DNA of 64,000 bases from Apodospora peruviana (taxonomy: Eukaryota > Ascomycota > Sordariomycetes > Sordariales > Lasiosphaeriaceae): assembly GCA_033439685.1 (NCBI GenBank), contig JAUEDM010000001.1, forward strand, positions 4,588,001-4,652,000, given 5' to 3'. Shown one piece after another: positions 32,029-42,582 of this stretch; the first letter of the stretch is position 1; each line of letters begins with the position of its first letter. A program made the position numbers and the translations under genes. The notes under the pieces are model-generated. The model made no database searches. It worked only from the letters and a program-made list of their open reading frames with translations, and was not told the DNA's origin.

Positions 32029-32719
32029 GTCTACAGTCTAAGTGCTTTGGGTAAAGTGATTGAAGGACGGATTAGTTGACTTCTGGAGTTAATGGGTAGG
32101 GACGGTCTAGATATTTTGGGGGGATTGGATGGCGTTCTGAGGTAGGCTGCCAGGCTGCCAGGCTTTTGGGAGTATTTTGGATGTCTTCAGGCGTATATGG
32201 TGGCTCGAGGAGTTAAGGGTAGAAGCAGACCGCAATCCAGGTATCTAGTAGTCGTTGTATTTGGCGTTCTTTTTGTTTTTCTTGGAATGGATCTCCCTTG
32301 CTCTTGTAACTCTATTACACGTCGTTTTCTTTCTCTCTGGGAGTTAAGAAGGGGCATAGGTATGAGCAGCAAGATACTTGAATTAGACTACTGCAAGTTA
32401 GAAGACATGAACAACCCAACAAACATGGTTATGTGGTCATGATGTATACATGCATCTGTTCATGCTCGCTGTGGATAAAAGCGAAAGAAACAAAGCTAGC
32501 AAATCGGTGTCTAACTACACAGACAAACAGTATGCCATCACTCAGATTATGAACCCCGATCAATCGACTCTTCAAATCACCAACATCAGAAGTGGTATAT
32601 AAATCATCCATCCATCGAAGACAACTAACCCGTACCCCAGTCAAACATTATCTGACCCCAACCAACATTCACTGCAAACCAGTGCCCACCTATACCGTTA
32701 CTATTACCCCTACTCCCTA
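32029..32719. other. convergent intergenic region
   Basis: 3' flanks of ATG6 and the PhoD-like gene. A perfect direct repeat GGCTGCCA-GGCTGCCA occurs near 32146-32162. No gene is seen. Confidence 0.5.
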
Positions 32720-35700
32720 TTATTGCTGATGCTGTTGCTGATGCTCCTGCTGCCGATGCTCCTGGTCACTCGCCGCCGACGACGACCTCGAACCAACTGA
32801 CGTCCTACCATCATCGCCACTATGCCTCACCTGCGGCGCCTTCACAGAAGGCGGTTTCGGTCCACTGTAATCAAGCACCGGAATACTCAAGCCGTACGGC
32901 TCGGTCCGGCCCGTCGGATCGTGCTGGTCGATTTCGACGCGGATGCACACGTCGAGACTACCGTCGGAACCCTTTCCGTGTTCCGTCGGCGACGCGGCCT
33001 TGTGCTGCGTGCCGGCGTTGACCTCGCCCGACCCGATCGCGTAGCGCGGGTCCTTGCTCGGCCACGCCGAGGTGGGCTTACCGCTCGATGCCTTGACGTG
33101 GTGGTGGGGACCATGATGATTACTGCGCACGCTGTGGCCTGCGCTTGAACCGGGCGGACCACCACCGCCGCTACCGCTGTGTTCGCTGCCGGCGTAGTTT
33201 TCATTGCTTCTGAAGGGTGCCTGTGGCGGAGACAGAAATTCGGACTGCTCTCCATTGTGACCACCGCCGGAAGGAGCATTATTGGGCGAATTCTCAGTAA
33301 TGATAGCAAAGTTTCTCGACGGCATGGTGACCTGGTTATGGTTGGCTGTCTTGTTACTATCACCGGGATCCTTGTCGAACATCTTGAGCAACGTCTCGTC
33401 GGTGTCGTGATTGAGATGGTGGATCTTGTTGCGCCGCGACAGCAGGTTGGCGACTGCCGCGGGTGGCGGTTTGTTGACGATGGCCGACGAGACGACGTTC
33501 GCGATGTAGCGGTAGTCGTGCTCCGTGGGGATGTTGAGCTTCGGGTTGGAATAGAACCTGCCCAAAGCGGCCAGGTGGACGTCGCCAGACAGAATGGTGA
33601 TGCGCACCGAGAACTCAGCGCAGATGACCTGCAGCCGCTCGATCAGGTGGTTGCGCTCCTTCTTGTGCGTGCGCGCCGTGTAATGATCGTCGAGGTCGTC
33701 GAGAAGATCGACGCTGCCGTCGAAGCTGTTGAAGAAGCTGCCACCCAGGCCGACGCGCCTGTTGAGAAACTTGATTGGGCCCAGGATGGGGCTGGCGAAG
33801 ATGTTTTCTAGCCATGTCAAGCGCTTTGTGGGGGGTTAGTTGGTATTGCTTGCTGAGGGCTAATATGGACGAGAGAACTTACAGGGTAGGCGATAGGGAC
33901 ACCCAGGAGCAGGATTAGATGTCTGAAGGGGTTCCCTGAGCTTTTGGCGGCAGATAGTTCCTCCTTCAGGCGCGCGAATATCTGGTCATAAGTCTCGGGG
34001 AAATTGACCTGATGTCTCGTGCGCTGATTCTATTGTTAGCAGCTGCACCGGGTTGTATATGGTGGAGCACAATATGATTCTCACCTCTGTCCGGGCATCG
34101 ATCCCCAGGAAAGCCATCCTGGCTCCCAGCTTGGCAAACATGTTATGGGAGTGCTCCGAAACATAAGGCTACGGTTTTGTTAGTCGTTCTTCTCGCCCCA
34201 TCAGTGCCCGTGGTGGAAACAAGACTTACACCAGGCTGTGAGCCAATGATATAGTTCGATTCCACAATGGGAGGATGAACGTAGGTGTTGACCATCTGAT
34301 TGGGATCGACTCCCTGCCCCTTCTCGGCAGAAGTGGCAGGTACGGTGTCTGTTTCTTTTGTCAGGCAAAAGGTATCGCAGAGTAGGTTTAAAAGACTCAC
34401 CCGAGCTAAACGTAGAAGCAGGCGGCGGAAGGTGGTGCTGGAAGAGCATGTAGTACTTGTGCGCAACTCCACCAATACCTCGAAACACCTAGGTGGTTAT
34501 CATGTTAGCACGCCTCCGGACTTCGACTCCTAAAACACTCACCTCGCAGTTCATAAAGTCGTTGACATATGAGCCAAATCCATCAATGATCTGAATAAGC
34601 AAGGTTAGCCAAATAAGGGGTCAGCGAATAAGACCGGCAGTACACACATCATGGTCGTCCCAGATATTCAGCTGCGCAATCTGGCCATTGGCTGCTGCGA
34701 ATGGTTCCGTGTTGTACCTAACAATGCCATATACTTCAGCAAGTATTCTTCTATCTCAAGGCTGAGTAAACCTACCACTTGATATAATTCTTCAGATAAT
34801 ACTCATCACAATCATGGCGCAGCGTCTCGGGGAACTTATACTGCCTCCTCTTCTTGGGATTCTGAACACCGGTCCACTCCCTAAGCGGACCGTGAACTCT
34901 GATGCCGTCGTTATAGATCTGATCACCACCGCCAATCCTATGCAACCAGCCGTTAACACCACATACCCTTACCCATCATACAGGGTAGACTCTAAAGCAG
35001 ACTTACATGACATGAAAAGGCACCTCCTTGTGGCGACGCATGACATCATTCCACAGACAGGGTCCGCTCCAGGCGTCCTCGTCGGTACCAACACTAAAGC
35101 CGTTGCATGAGTGGAACATGATGCGCATCGACTCGGTCGCAGCAGGCACGAAGAAGCTGTTGGTCCGCGGCTTGGTCTCGCTCTCGAACCGCAGGCCAGG
35201 CAACTCGTACTCCCACTTGGTTTCAGCCGAATGGTCCATCTTGACGGCTAGATCAAACCGCCAAAACGTGTTGCGCGTGTCTGAGAACAGACACGTCGGT
35301 TCGATCTCTGTCTCATCAGATTCGTTGCCACTGCTTGTCGCTGCTGCCTTTCGCAGGCGCAGAGTCGGCTTATGCGGCTGTTCCCGGCCACCTCCCTTGG
35401 TCACGACCAGCACGCTGCCGATCCAGCGGGTTCCCTCCATGCGTCGGTAGTTCAGCAAGGGGCCGCTGGTGACCAGCTTGCCATCGTAGTGGGCCGTGTC
35501 GAAACCCGCGCCGCCCTCTCTCGCCTCGGCGGCGCCGGCCACGATCGGCTTGTACCGCGGGGTGGTCGGGCGGCCGCCGCTCGCATCGTCGGGAGCAGAA
35601 ATGCGCGACGTGTTGAGGAAGTCGGCGAGGTCATTGACGCGTCCGCGAGAGTCAGCTTCGCGCGCGACACCCGTACCGCCGAGGTGTGGCTGCTGCTGCT

Positions 35701-35851
35701 GCTGCTGACGCGCATGTCGCGCGTAGGCGGAGGACTCTTGGTGGCGCCAGCGCGTCGAGGACGAGTACGGGTTGCTGCTTTTTCTTGAGCCCTCGGGAAC
35801 ATGTGCGTGTTCGTCGTCGGACGAGGACGAGGAGGAGCGACGTCCAGACAT
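32720..35851 (-). CDS. PhoD-like metallophosphatase, nine exons
   Basis: Nine exons join in frame: 35851-35007, 34937-34776, 34717-34648, 34590-34543, 34488-34401, 34348-34230, 34168-34085, 34023-33883 and 33823-32720, giving 886 residues. Metal-binding motifs are IGGGDQIYNDG (exon 2), NIWDDHDIIDGFGSY (across exons 3-4) and ILSGDVHLAALG (exon 9), typical of the PhoD/alkaline phosphatase D superfamily. Exon 1 carries a Ser-rich head and a beta-rich segment that precedes the catalytic domain in fungal proteins of this kind. The tail (about residues 680-886) is long, His/Gly/Ser/Gln-rich and probably disordered. No signal peptide is seen, so it is likely cytosolic or membrane-associated and not a secreted alkaline phosphatase. 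Substrate unknown. Very short exon 4 encodes 16 residues. Confidence 0.9.
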
Positions 35852-37040
35852 TGTGCACTTTGGTTACCAACGGGTCAATGTCGAGGGAGAGGGGAGGGAG
35901 AGGAGAGGTTCCGGCGTAAATTGACCGGTGACGAAGACGATGAATTATACTCGGTAGCAGTAGCACGAGAGCTAGCAATGTCTCATTCTGCCAATCGGAC
36001 AGATGATCGAATGTGACACTTGAGAAATTGTTCTTCGCTACAGACAATAAAAAATGTCGTGTAAGCTCGAGGATGTCCCCGGGAGCGGCCAACAATGAAC
36101 AAGAGACGGGAGCGCCAAGCCAACGACGACCAACAATTACGGAGGTAGGGAGCAAGCAAACCAAACAAGATCTAAAATATCATCGGATGAACAGTCATCA
36201 GCGGTCTAATAAATACCTTAAATTTTACAGAAAACGCCAAGGGTACTATTTACAGAAACACTAGTCTGATATAAGTTACCACTCCAATCACCCTTGTGGG
36301 GAACTTTTGCCGTATTTATCTTCGTGAATGCCGTGCCGGAGGCTTGCAAGCCGTGGGAGCTCCAAGCAGCAGCAGGTGTTCATTGCGCGGGCTTGCGGGC
36401 AGTTGCGCGAACGTCGTCATGCGGCGTGCCAAGACGATTCTCAGCAGGTTGTCCCCGGGTTGGAGCTGGAGTAGCCAATAGCACCCCTGTTTTGCTCTGT
36501 CATCCCTGTTCCGACTTGTACCTTGGGGAGGACTTGGAGGAGCCACTACAGTCTCTCTCAGCTGATGTCTTGCTCCTTTCGATTCCTGTTGGAGAGGATA
36601 AGAGAGGCAAAAAAAGGCAGTAAACAGAAGCGAACGAGAATCATCTTCCTGTCATCCATTGTGGAGTTTGGACTGCATTCGTGTTACCGTGTGTAAACAA
36701 TAACATATTTCTGTTCTTCTCCCGTGAAAGGTAATGGTCGCCGAGAGGAACTACGTCGGAACTTCGGCACAGGACCTACCTGACGTACGTTGGCTTTGAT
36801 CTCAGGATGCGAGCCTAACTTCGTGGTACAGATAAGTCGGGTTCGGGAAGTTTTAACCCTCCTTGACAGGCACCCCCATCTAGTATAGAGTAGATTATGT
36901 CGATATATGTTTACAGAATACCTACCTGGTAAGTACCAAGGTAGGCTAGTATACAGGCCGAGACAAATAAACCCCCCCTGACCAATGTCTAGTCTAAACA
37001 CCATAGCATGCCTCTATATACCCGCTCCCTCCCCACAGCA
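35852..37040. other. intergenic region
   Basis: It lies between the PhoD-like 5' end and the rhomboid 3' end. The first 300 bases should be the PhoD-like promoter and leader. Inverted ACCTACCTGGTAAGTACCAAGG lies near 36922. No gene is supported. Confidence 0.5.
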
Positions 37041-38831
37041 TTACTTATCACCATCTATCTTCCTGCCCTCAAGTACCACTTTCTTTTCCAAAATGACCTT
37101 ATCAGCGAAGTCCTTGTCAGCAACATCCGTCCGTGCTGCCACCGGCTTAATGAAATGTTGCGGCCTCCCAGCTACCTCTTTCTTCTTCTCAACCAAGTGT
37201 GCCGCCAAAATACCCACAGCCATGCCCCCGAAATGCGACACCACATCCACATTGTGAGTGGTGACGCTGCGGAACAACATCGCAACGTTTAGCCCTATCG
37301 CCAGTCCCAAAAACCCCAGGCCCTGAACGCCTTGCATTGGATCGGGCGGAAGCCCAAACACCTTAAAGTACTCGGAGCGGTGCAGCCACATGTACGCCGC
37401 CAAGACCCCATAGATCGCCCCGGACGCCCCGAGCGTCGAAGCGGCCAAGTTTCCCCTTAGCACCAGCGTGCCCACAGAGCTCAGGAACCCAAAAGTGCCC
37501 GCCGACACGTACGTCGCGATAAAGGCGCCACGGCCGATCTCGTCGTGAAGCCTCGTACCAAAGAACCACAACGCCACAATGTGTGGCAAGAGGTGGGAAA
37601 AGAACTTCTGGTGCGAGAAAGTGGCGCCAAAGAAGGCGAGCGGTTTCGGCGTGGCGGTCGTGACGATAAAATAGCGGTTCAGAAGCTTCCACATCGGCGG
37701 CGTCTTCCAGCAGGCAAAGACGAGGAGGTATATGCCGATCATGGCGGAGACGGTGGCCGCGGCAGGGGGAATGTCGGGCCACAGCCGGTTCCGTCGCCTC
37801 GGGGGGCGGTAGTACTCGGCGTAGGCGGCCAAGAGGCCCATAGCCAAAAGAATGACGAGCGTGCTGGGCAGCAGACGCTCCCAGGCCTTCATCTCGGGCG
37901 GCGCCTCGAGATCCGACTGGCCTTTTTTCTGCCACTCATGCATCCGAGGGCTCATCTGCCGCGACTGGGTCGCGTCTATCTTCTGCAAGGCCCCGGGATT
38001 CTGCCTTTCCATCTCCTCTTCCCGCTTGCGCTTTTCCTCCGCCTCGCGCCACATTCTCTCATGGTACTTGGCCGTGTTTCTGGCGCGAATCGCATCGAAA
38101 GCGCTATTGCCGTAGACTGAGGGCGCCGGCTGTGACTTCTCCGCATCACCCTCCTTGTATATTTGAAATTTTGACGGGTTCAGGGGGCTAGAGTTGCTTT
38201 CCGCCCCCGCCGTTGCTGGAGCTTCAGCCCCGTCGCCGCGAGTTTGCGCTTCTAGCCGAGCCAGTTCATCCTCGGCCCTCAGTCCCGCATTCGTCACCTC
38301 GTCCACGGGCACGTTTTTGCGCAGATAGTCGAGCGCGATCTTCTGTTCTTGTCTGGAGTACGCCAGCGTGTTGATCTGCACCTCAGGATCCTCCAAAGTT
38401 CCCGCGACGCGGCGACCGTGCAAGATTTTCAGCAACTGGTTCGCCACAAAGGTGCTCATGCTCGGCCCGAACAAGGCGAGGACCTCTTGCGCATTCAGGT
38501 CCCGCCGAAGAAACGGCAGCCCAACTTCGTCTCTGTAGTCAGGCGGTAGATAGACGTAGTGGGTAATTACCTGACTGCCTATCTTTATCTTTAACGTCCG
38601 TAGACCGAGGAGAGGCCGCTGTGGGAGGCACGCCGGTCCATGACATTTTCGGGGGACATTTCTGCTGCATTGGGACTGCTGCGGTTGTTGTTCCAGTAGT
38701 GACGACAAGTATCGACGGGAGGGTGCGACGAGCACCAGAAACCGGCTTTTACATGATGATTGTCTCGAGAACTGCTGTGCTGCTATCTGGACGCCGGACC
38801 GGAAGGCGTTGACGCCTATTGGGGTGTTCAT
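37041..38831 (-). CDS. rhomboid-family intramembrane serine protease, probably mitochondrial
   Basis: Single exon, 596 residues. The C-terminal 280 residues have a rhomboid core: a helix with WFFGTRLHDEIG, the catalytic serine S470 in LGASGAIYG, and the catalytic histidine H533 in VDVVSHFGGMAVGI. The catalytic dyad is complete. Rhomboids cut substrates inside or next to membranes. The N-terminus (MNTPIGVNAFRSGVQIAAQQ, then many R and S) reads like a mitochondrial presequence, which suggests an inner-membrane protease such as Pcp1/PARL or a fungal relative. A soluble region of about 230 residues lies between presequence and first helix, including HYVYLPPDYRDEVGLPF and a charged coiled coil, which Pcp1 lacks as I know it. 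Start is the first ATG of the frame. Location is inference. Confidence 0.87.
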   Translation of the reverse strand: MNTPIGVNAFRSGVQIAAQQFSRQSSCKSRFLVLVAPSRRYLSSLLEQQPQQSQCSRNVPRKCHGPACLPQRPLLGLRTLKIKIGSQVITHYVYLPPDYRDEVGLPFLRRDLNAQEVLALFGPSMSTFVANQLLKILHGRRVAGTLEDPEVQINTLAYSRQEQKIALDYLRKNVPVDEVTNAGLRAEDELARLEAQTRGDGAEAPATAGAESNSSPLNPSKFQIYKEGDAEKSQPAPSVYGNSAFDAIRARNTAKYHERMWREAEEKRKREEEMERQNPGALQKIDATQSRQMSPRMHEWQKKGQSDLEAPPEMKAWERLLPSTLVILLAMGLLAAYAEYYRPPRRRNRLWPDIPPAAATVSAMIGIYLLVFACWKTPPMWKLLNRYFIVTTATPKPLAFFGATFSHQKFFSHLLPHIVALWFFGTRLHDEIGRGAFIATYVSAGTFGFLSSVGTLVLRGNLAASTLGASGAIYGVLAAYMWLHRSEYFKVFGLPPDPMQGVQGLGFLGLAIGLNVAMLFRSVTTHNVDVVSHFGGMAVGILAAHLVEKKKEVAGRPQHFIKPVAARTDVADKDFADKVILEKKVVLEGRKIDGDK

Positions 38832-39372
38832 TGTCGACCTCGCTCGCTGGATGGAGATCAGCGCATGCGCTGCGCCGTCTGCGCAGGGGCTATTCCATTC
38901 AAAAGGTCAGATGTAACAGGCAAAGAGGTTGTTGTCGTAGTCGTCGGTTCGGCGGACGTGTGGGTAGGTTAGCGTTGTCAATGTCTCAGTAGAAGAAACG
39001 GGGATGTTAAAAAAAGAACCTTTTCTTCAAAGTCCGATAGGCCCGCTTGCAGGACGGCATCGTGTCAAGGATGCGACGTCGAGCCGGGAGCTGGCGCGCC
39101 CTCCCATTGGTCGCCCAGCTTTTGAGGAACTGACAGAGCCCACAATGCGGGGAAGCTTCGGTCTTCAGCCTTCCCCAGCACACCCAGGCACATGCGACTT
39201 GTGACAACTTCATCAAGACCCCGCCACGATTTCACTTGTATTCCTCCCACCCAACTTTGAACAAGAACCACCATTCCGACACCTTTCAGTATTCTGAATA
39301 AAGCCGAGATCCATCGACTCACCAAAAAATACCAGTCACCCACAAATACGAGCAACCTACCGATAAACAAAA
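38832..39372. promoter_or_regulatory. divergent promoter region, rhomboid / Tma17-like
   Basis: 541 bases separate the two start codons. A CATACGATC-like TATA box is not seen. It should hold both promoters. The gene-proximal 150 bases on the right are A/C-rich, typical of a fungal 5' UTR. Confidence 0.4.
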
Positions 39373-40149
39373 ATGTCCTCCGATGCCACGCCCATCTCCC
39401 CGGCGCGGTTCGCCGCCGCCCTCAAGGAGCTCTCCATCTCCAGTCTCCACCTCAAGGTCCTCGAGCTACGCAACAGCATCGCCCACCTCGACTACTCTAA
39501 CGAGGAACTCCGGCCATTTGCTTTCCCCCCACTGCTATCCTCTCCCTCCTCCGAACAGCCGCGGCAGCAGCCAGACCCAGATTGCGTCGAAGCGATCCGC
39601 GAGAACGAGGTGGTCATCGAGCGCATGCAGGAGCGCATCCGCCTCGTGCGGCACGAGGTCGAGACCGTGCGCGGGTTCAGCTGGACCGAGTTTCAGAGCA
39701 AAGAGGAGGCGGATGCTGCTGCTGCTGCTGCTTCCGAGGCTACTACAGAAGAGGGTGGGCGCGGTGGTGTAAATGGCGTGGTGGCAAATGGTGTGGATGG
39801 ACACAACAGCGATAGTGTCGAGGATGAGCAACAACTACCACCACCACCACCACAACAACAACAACAACAACGATCGAACCCATGGACAGATGGGACGTTT
39901 CAGACGGGTGTGATACGGAACGGGCAGGTCATCATGGACGACGGTACCAACACCAACAACGGGACGGGAGTAGCACAGTCACAGTCACAGTCACAGTCGG
40001 TGGCAGCATCAAGATCGACTACAGGTACTGCCGGCAGTGGTGGGACTGGCGGCTCAATCAGCGACGAGGAGCTGAGGCGAAGAATGGAGGAACAGTTACG
40101 GAATCTTGGCGACGATGATGATGACGAACAAGGTGGTCTGCATCTCTGA
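39373..40149 (+). CDS. Tma17/Adc17-like proteasome assembly chaperone (probable)
   Basis: Single exon, 258 residues. The N-terminal 100 residues have a helical hairpin: SISSLHLKVLELRNSIAHLD, then SNEELRPF, and after a loop DCVEAIRENEVVIERMQERI. This layout (a helix ending in NSI-HL-x-x-SN-x-x-L, a linker, then RENE-x-V helix with an ER) matches yeast Tma17 in my memory. Tma17 helps assemble the proteasome base (Rpt6-Rpt3) under stress. After it, the chain is low complexity: an Ala run, a Pro then poly-Gln tract, and SQSQSQS, ending in an acidic DDDDDEQGG. The coding DNA has matching microsatellites. The family call is by pattern only and could be wrong; a conserved coiled-coil protein is the safe reading. 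Confidence 0.62.
   Translation: MSSDATPISPARFAAALKELSISSLHLKVLELRNSIAHLDYSNEELRPFAFPPLLSSPSSEQPRQQPDPDCVEAIRENEVVIERMQERIRLVRHEVETVRGFSWTEFQSKEEADAAAAAASEATTEEGGRGGVNGVVANGVDGHNSDSVEDEQQLPPPPPQQQQQQRSNPWTDGTFQTGVIRNGQVIMDDGTNTNNGTGVAQSQSQSQSVAASRSTTGTAGSGGTGGSISDEELRRRMEEQLRNLGDDDDDEQGGLHL
39714..39998 (+). repeat. coding microsatellites in the Tma17-like gene
   Basis: Three tracts lie in the low-complexity tail: GCT/TGC repeats near 39714-39731, a CCA then CAA run at about 39838-39870 (Pro and Gln), and CACAGT repeated near 39974-39997. They are prone to length change by slippage. All keep the frame. Confidence 0.75.
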
Positions 40150-41130
40150 TGTCAACAAAAGACTAGACTTGAACGACGGGAAGGGGAGGACTACTGGACC
40201 AAAAAAAGGGAATTGCCGTACTCAGGTAGCGAAAATGGCAAGGTTCCATTATGGGTTACGTTGCGTGTACGGACGGCCGGAAAGAAGAAGGCTGTGGCTT
40301 TTGTGAAGACAAAATGATGGTTGGAATGGATTCGGAGAATAATACCCCTTTCACTCTCGTACTTTATCTTGTTCCTAGAACATTCGAAATAAACCACAAT
40401 CAATCACAGCCAAAGAACCACACTGTTGCTCAATTCTTAACGGTTGAATGCTTTATTTACATTCATGCTCGGGTCATGATTGTACTTGTATCGAGCCAGA
40501 TGCTGTACGTAGGTAACTATATGCCAGCGTAGAGCTCCTATCAAACCAACCAGCCACCACCCGACCAACCAACCAGCCAACCCTGAAAATCATCATCTTA
40601 TCAACAAGGTAAATATGAATTGTAACGAAAAAGAAAAGCAGTTGCAAACAAGGGGTTGTCGATGTCCAATGTTTTCAGCATCCTGCTGCCTGCCATCTTG
40701 ACTGGGCAAAAAGAATATAGAAACGCCATCCCCTGGGTCCTTATTAGGTCACCAAACCAGCCTGCAAATCCATTTTCCACGTCGAATCACAAACCCAAAC
40801 ACCGAAACTGAGCTCAAAATAACAAAACAACGCATCCAGCCCACCCCGCCAGACAAAAAAAACAAGTCGAACAAGAAACCATCACCACCAGGTGTGAAAA
40901 TGCCGACTCCCACGACACCAAATATGTGCAATGAAGAAAGCAATATGCTATACTGAATCAACTATGTGCAAAGAAAACGAATAAAACCGAACCGCTGTAA
41001 GGTAAAACCCAACATAAGAGAAGAAAATACCCATAATGAAACATGAAAAATGCGTATGTGTTGGTCTTGATTTTAACCAAGTAATGTCTGTTAAAAGACT
41101 TATGTGCCCATGGCAACTAGCGGCAACTGG
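40150..41130. other. convergent intergenic region
   Basis: 3' flanks of two converging genes. Short, A-rich stretches dominate 40600-41050. TACGTAGGTAACT occurs near 40506. I see no gene. Confidence 0.5.
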
Positions 41131-42582
41131 CTAGGCTGACAAGGCGAGTTTGTCATCAATGGCACTCATCGCCTGCTTCTGCTCCTTTGGAAGGTCGCTT
41201 TCGACAGGAGAAACCGAGCTCGAGCTAGTGTTTTCTTGCGGAGGCGACAACGATGACATGTCAGTGCTGCTGCTCCCTTCCGCCCGCGGCACTGATGACG
41301 ACACCGTGTTCTCTGTGGCAGTTTCTGAGCTCATAATGGTCGACAGCCTTGGCCTTTGCGCTGCGCGCCCCTGACCCGAAATAATAGCAGCATTGCTTTT
41401 GCTCAGCGGCTCCAAGCCCTTGGGCACATGTGCATCTTCATCGCCTGACTCCACTTCGGGAGTCACGGCGACGCGATAGCTCGGTCGTCTCCGGCTATGG
41501 GTAAATCCTTCAGATGAATCCCCCGATTCTTCCGTCGAGAAGCTCCTGCTTCTAGCCGTTCGCCGACTCCTTGTCCTCGTCGTAGCTGCAGTAGCAGCCC
41601 GCCTCGACCTCGTCCGGTTAACCGATGCGGTCGAGTACAGGTCGCCTTCACTTGGAGTCTCGCCATTCCGTAACCTCGCCTCGATGGCCCTTCCGCCGAC
41701 TCGCCGGCCTAGTGTCTGCTGCCCATCAACCGTTGTGGCGGTCCTCCGAGATCCTGCGCTCATCATGCTTGGGCTTCTGCTGACGGGAATTTTACCCTCC
41801 ATGACCTTGGCCGGCGGCGGAGGCTGGAGCATCCATTGTAGCGCGTCCTTGTGTATCGGCTTGCTGCTGACAACGGGTGGGTGGAAGTCGTTGACAGGTG
41901 GGTTTCTGGGCAAGAAGTAGAAGTTGTACCGATCTTCTTCCGTTACAGGCTTCTCAATCCCGAGCTTCGACTCAACAAACCGACCAGCGGTCGAGCCGGC
42001 TTGCTTGATGGCGTCCATGAGTTTTTGGCCTGTCCATGTGCCCCACAGCTCCTCATCTTCACGCTGGTACCGCTTGAGGTTCCAGTCGTCACCAGTTGAT
42101 ACCGATGCTGTCTTGCTCAACGTGTGGCTTACGCCGTCCTCCTCGGCGACAATTGTCGGACCACTCCCTATCCTCGTGGAAGTGTTCGTCGGGCTGCTAG
42201 CACAGTTTGGAACGGGACTGGGACTGGTCCCCGCCCCTGGCGTCGTGCTGAACAGCTGGCTGCTCCCCGTCCCTATGCTCCCGCCGCCATCCCGGCTTAC
42301 GGCAGTTAAGCCCCTCTGGCTGTTATTTTTACTAGATGAGCCTCCTACTCTCCCCTTCCTTTGTAACGCCGGCCCCATCTGTATCTCCTCGCCCCAGTAC
42401 GGATTCGTATTGAACGGGTCGGGGTGCTGGTACAGATGGGGCTGCTCGATCACGATGCGCGCCTTCGTCTCGCGCTCCTTCTCTGCCTTCTGGGCGGCCC
42501 TATGGCGATGCCGTATCTTGGCGCATGGTGTGCAGGCAACAAAGTAGAAGACGGCCGACCGAACGGCAACACAGAACGACAT
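41131..42582 (-). CDS. unknown serine-rich protein, hydrophobic N-terminus
   Basis: Single exon, 483 residues from the ATG at 42582. I do not recognise it. It begins MSFCVAVRSAVFYFVACTPC, a short hydrophobic stretch that could be a signal anchor, followed by a basic helical segment (KIRHRHRAAQKAEKERE). A region with NPYWGEEIQMGPA follows, then low complexity. A second structured-looking part lies at about residues 165-265: DDWNLKRYQREDEELWGTWT, LMDAIKQAGSTAGRFVESKL, EEDRYNFYFLPRNPPVNDFH. The C-terminal 200 residues are Ser/Arg-rich and probably disordered, with SR-like runs that may be phosphorylated. A membrane-tethered regulatory protein is a guess. Splicing is not needed. Confidence 0.72.
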   Translation of the reverse strand: MSFCVAVRSAVFYFVACTPCAKIRHRHRAAQKAEKERETKARIVIEQPHLYQHPDPFNTNPYWGEEIQMGPALQRKGRVGGSSSKNNSQRGLTAVSRDGGGSIGTGSSQLFSTTPGAGTSPSPVPNCASSPTNTSTRIGSGPTIVAEEDGVSHTLSKTASVSTGDDWNLKRYQREDEELWGTWTGQKLMDAIKQAGSTAGRFVESKLGIEKPVTEEDRYNFYFLPRNPPVNDFHPPVVSSKPIHKDALQWMLQPPPPAKVMEGKIPVSRSPSMMSAGSRRTATTVDGQQTLGRRVGGRAIEARLRNGETPSEGDLYSTASVNRTRSRRAATAATTRTRSRRTARSRSFSTEESGDSSEGFTHSRRRPSYRVAVTPEVESGDEDAHVPKGLEPLSKSNAAIISGQGRAAQRPRLSTIMSSETATENTVSSSVPRAEGSSSTDMSSLSPPQENTSSSSVSPVESDLPKEQKQAMSAIDDKLALSA

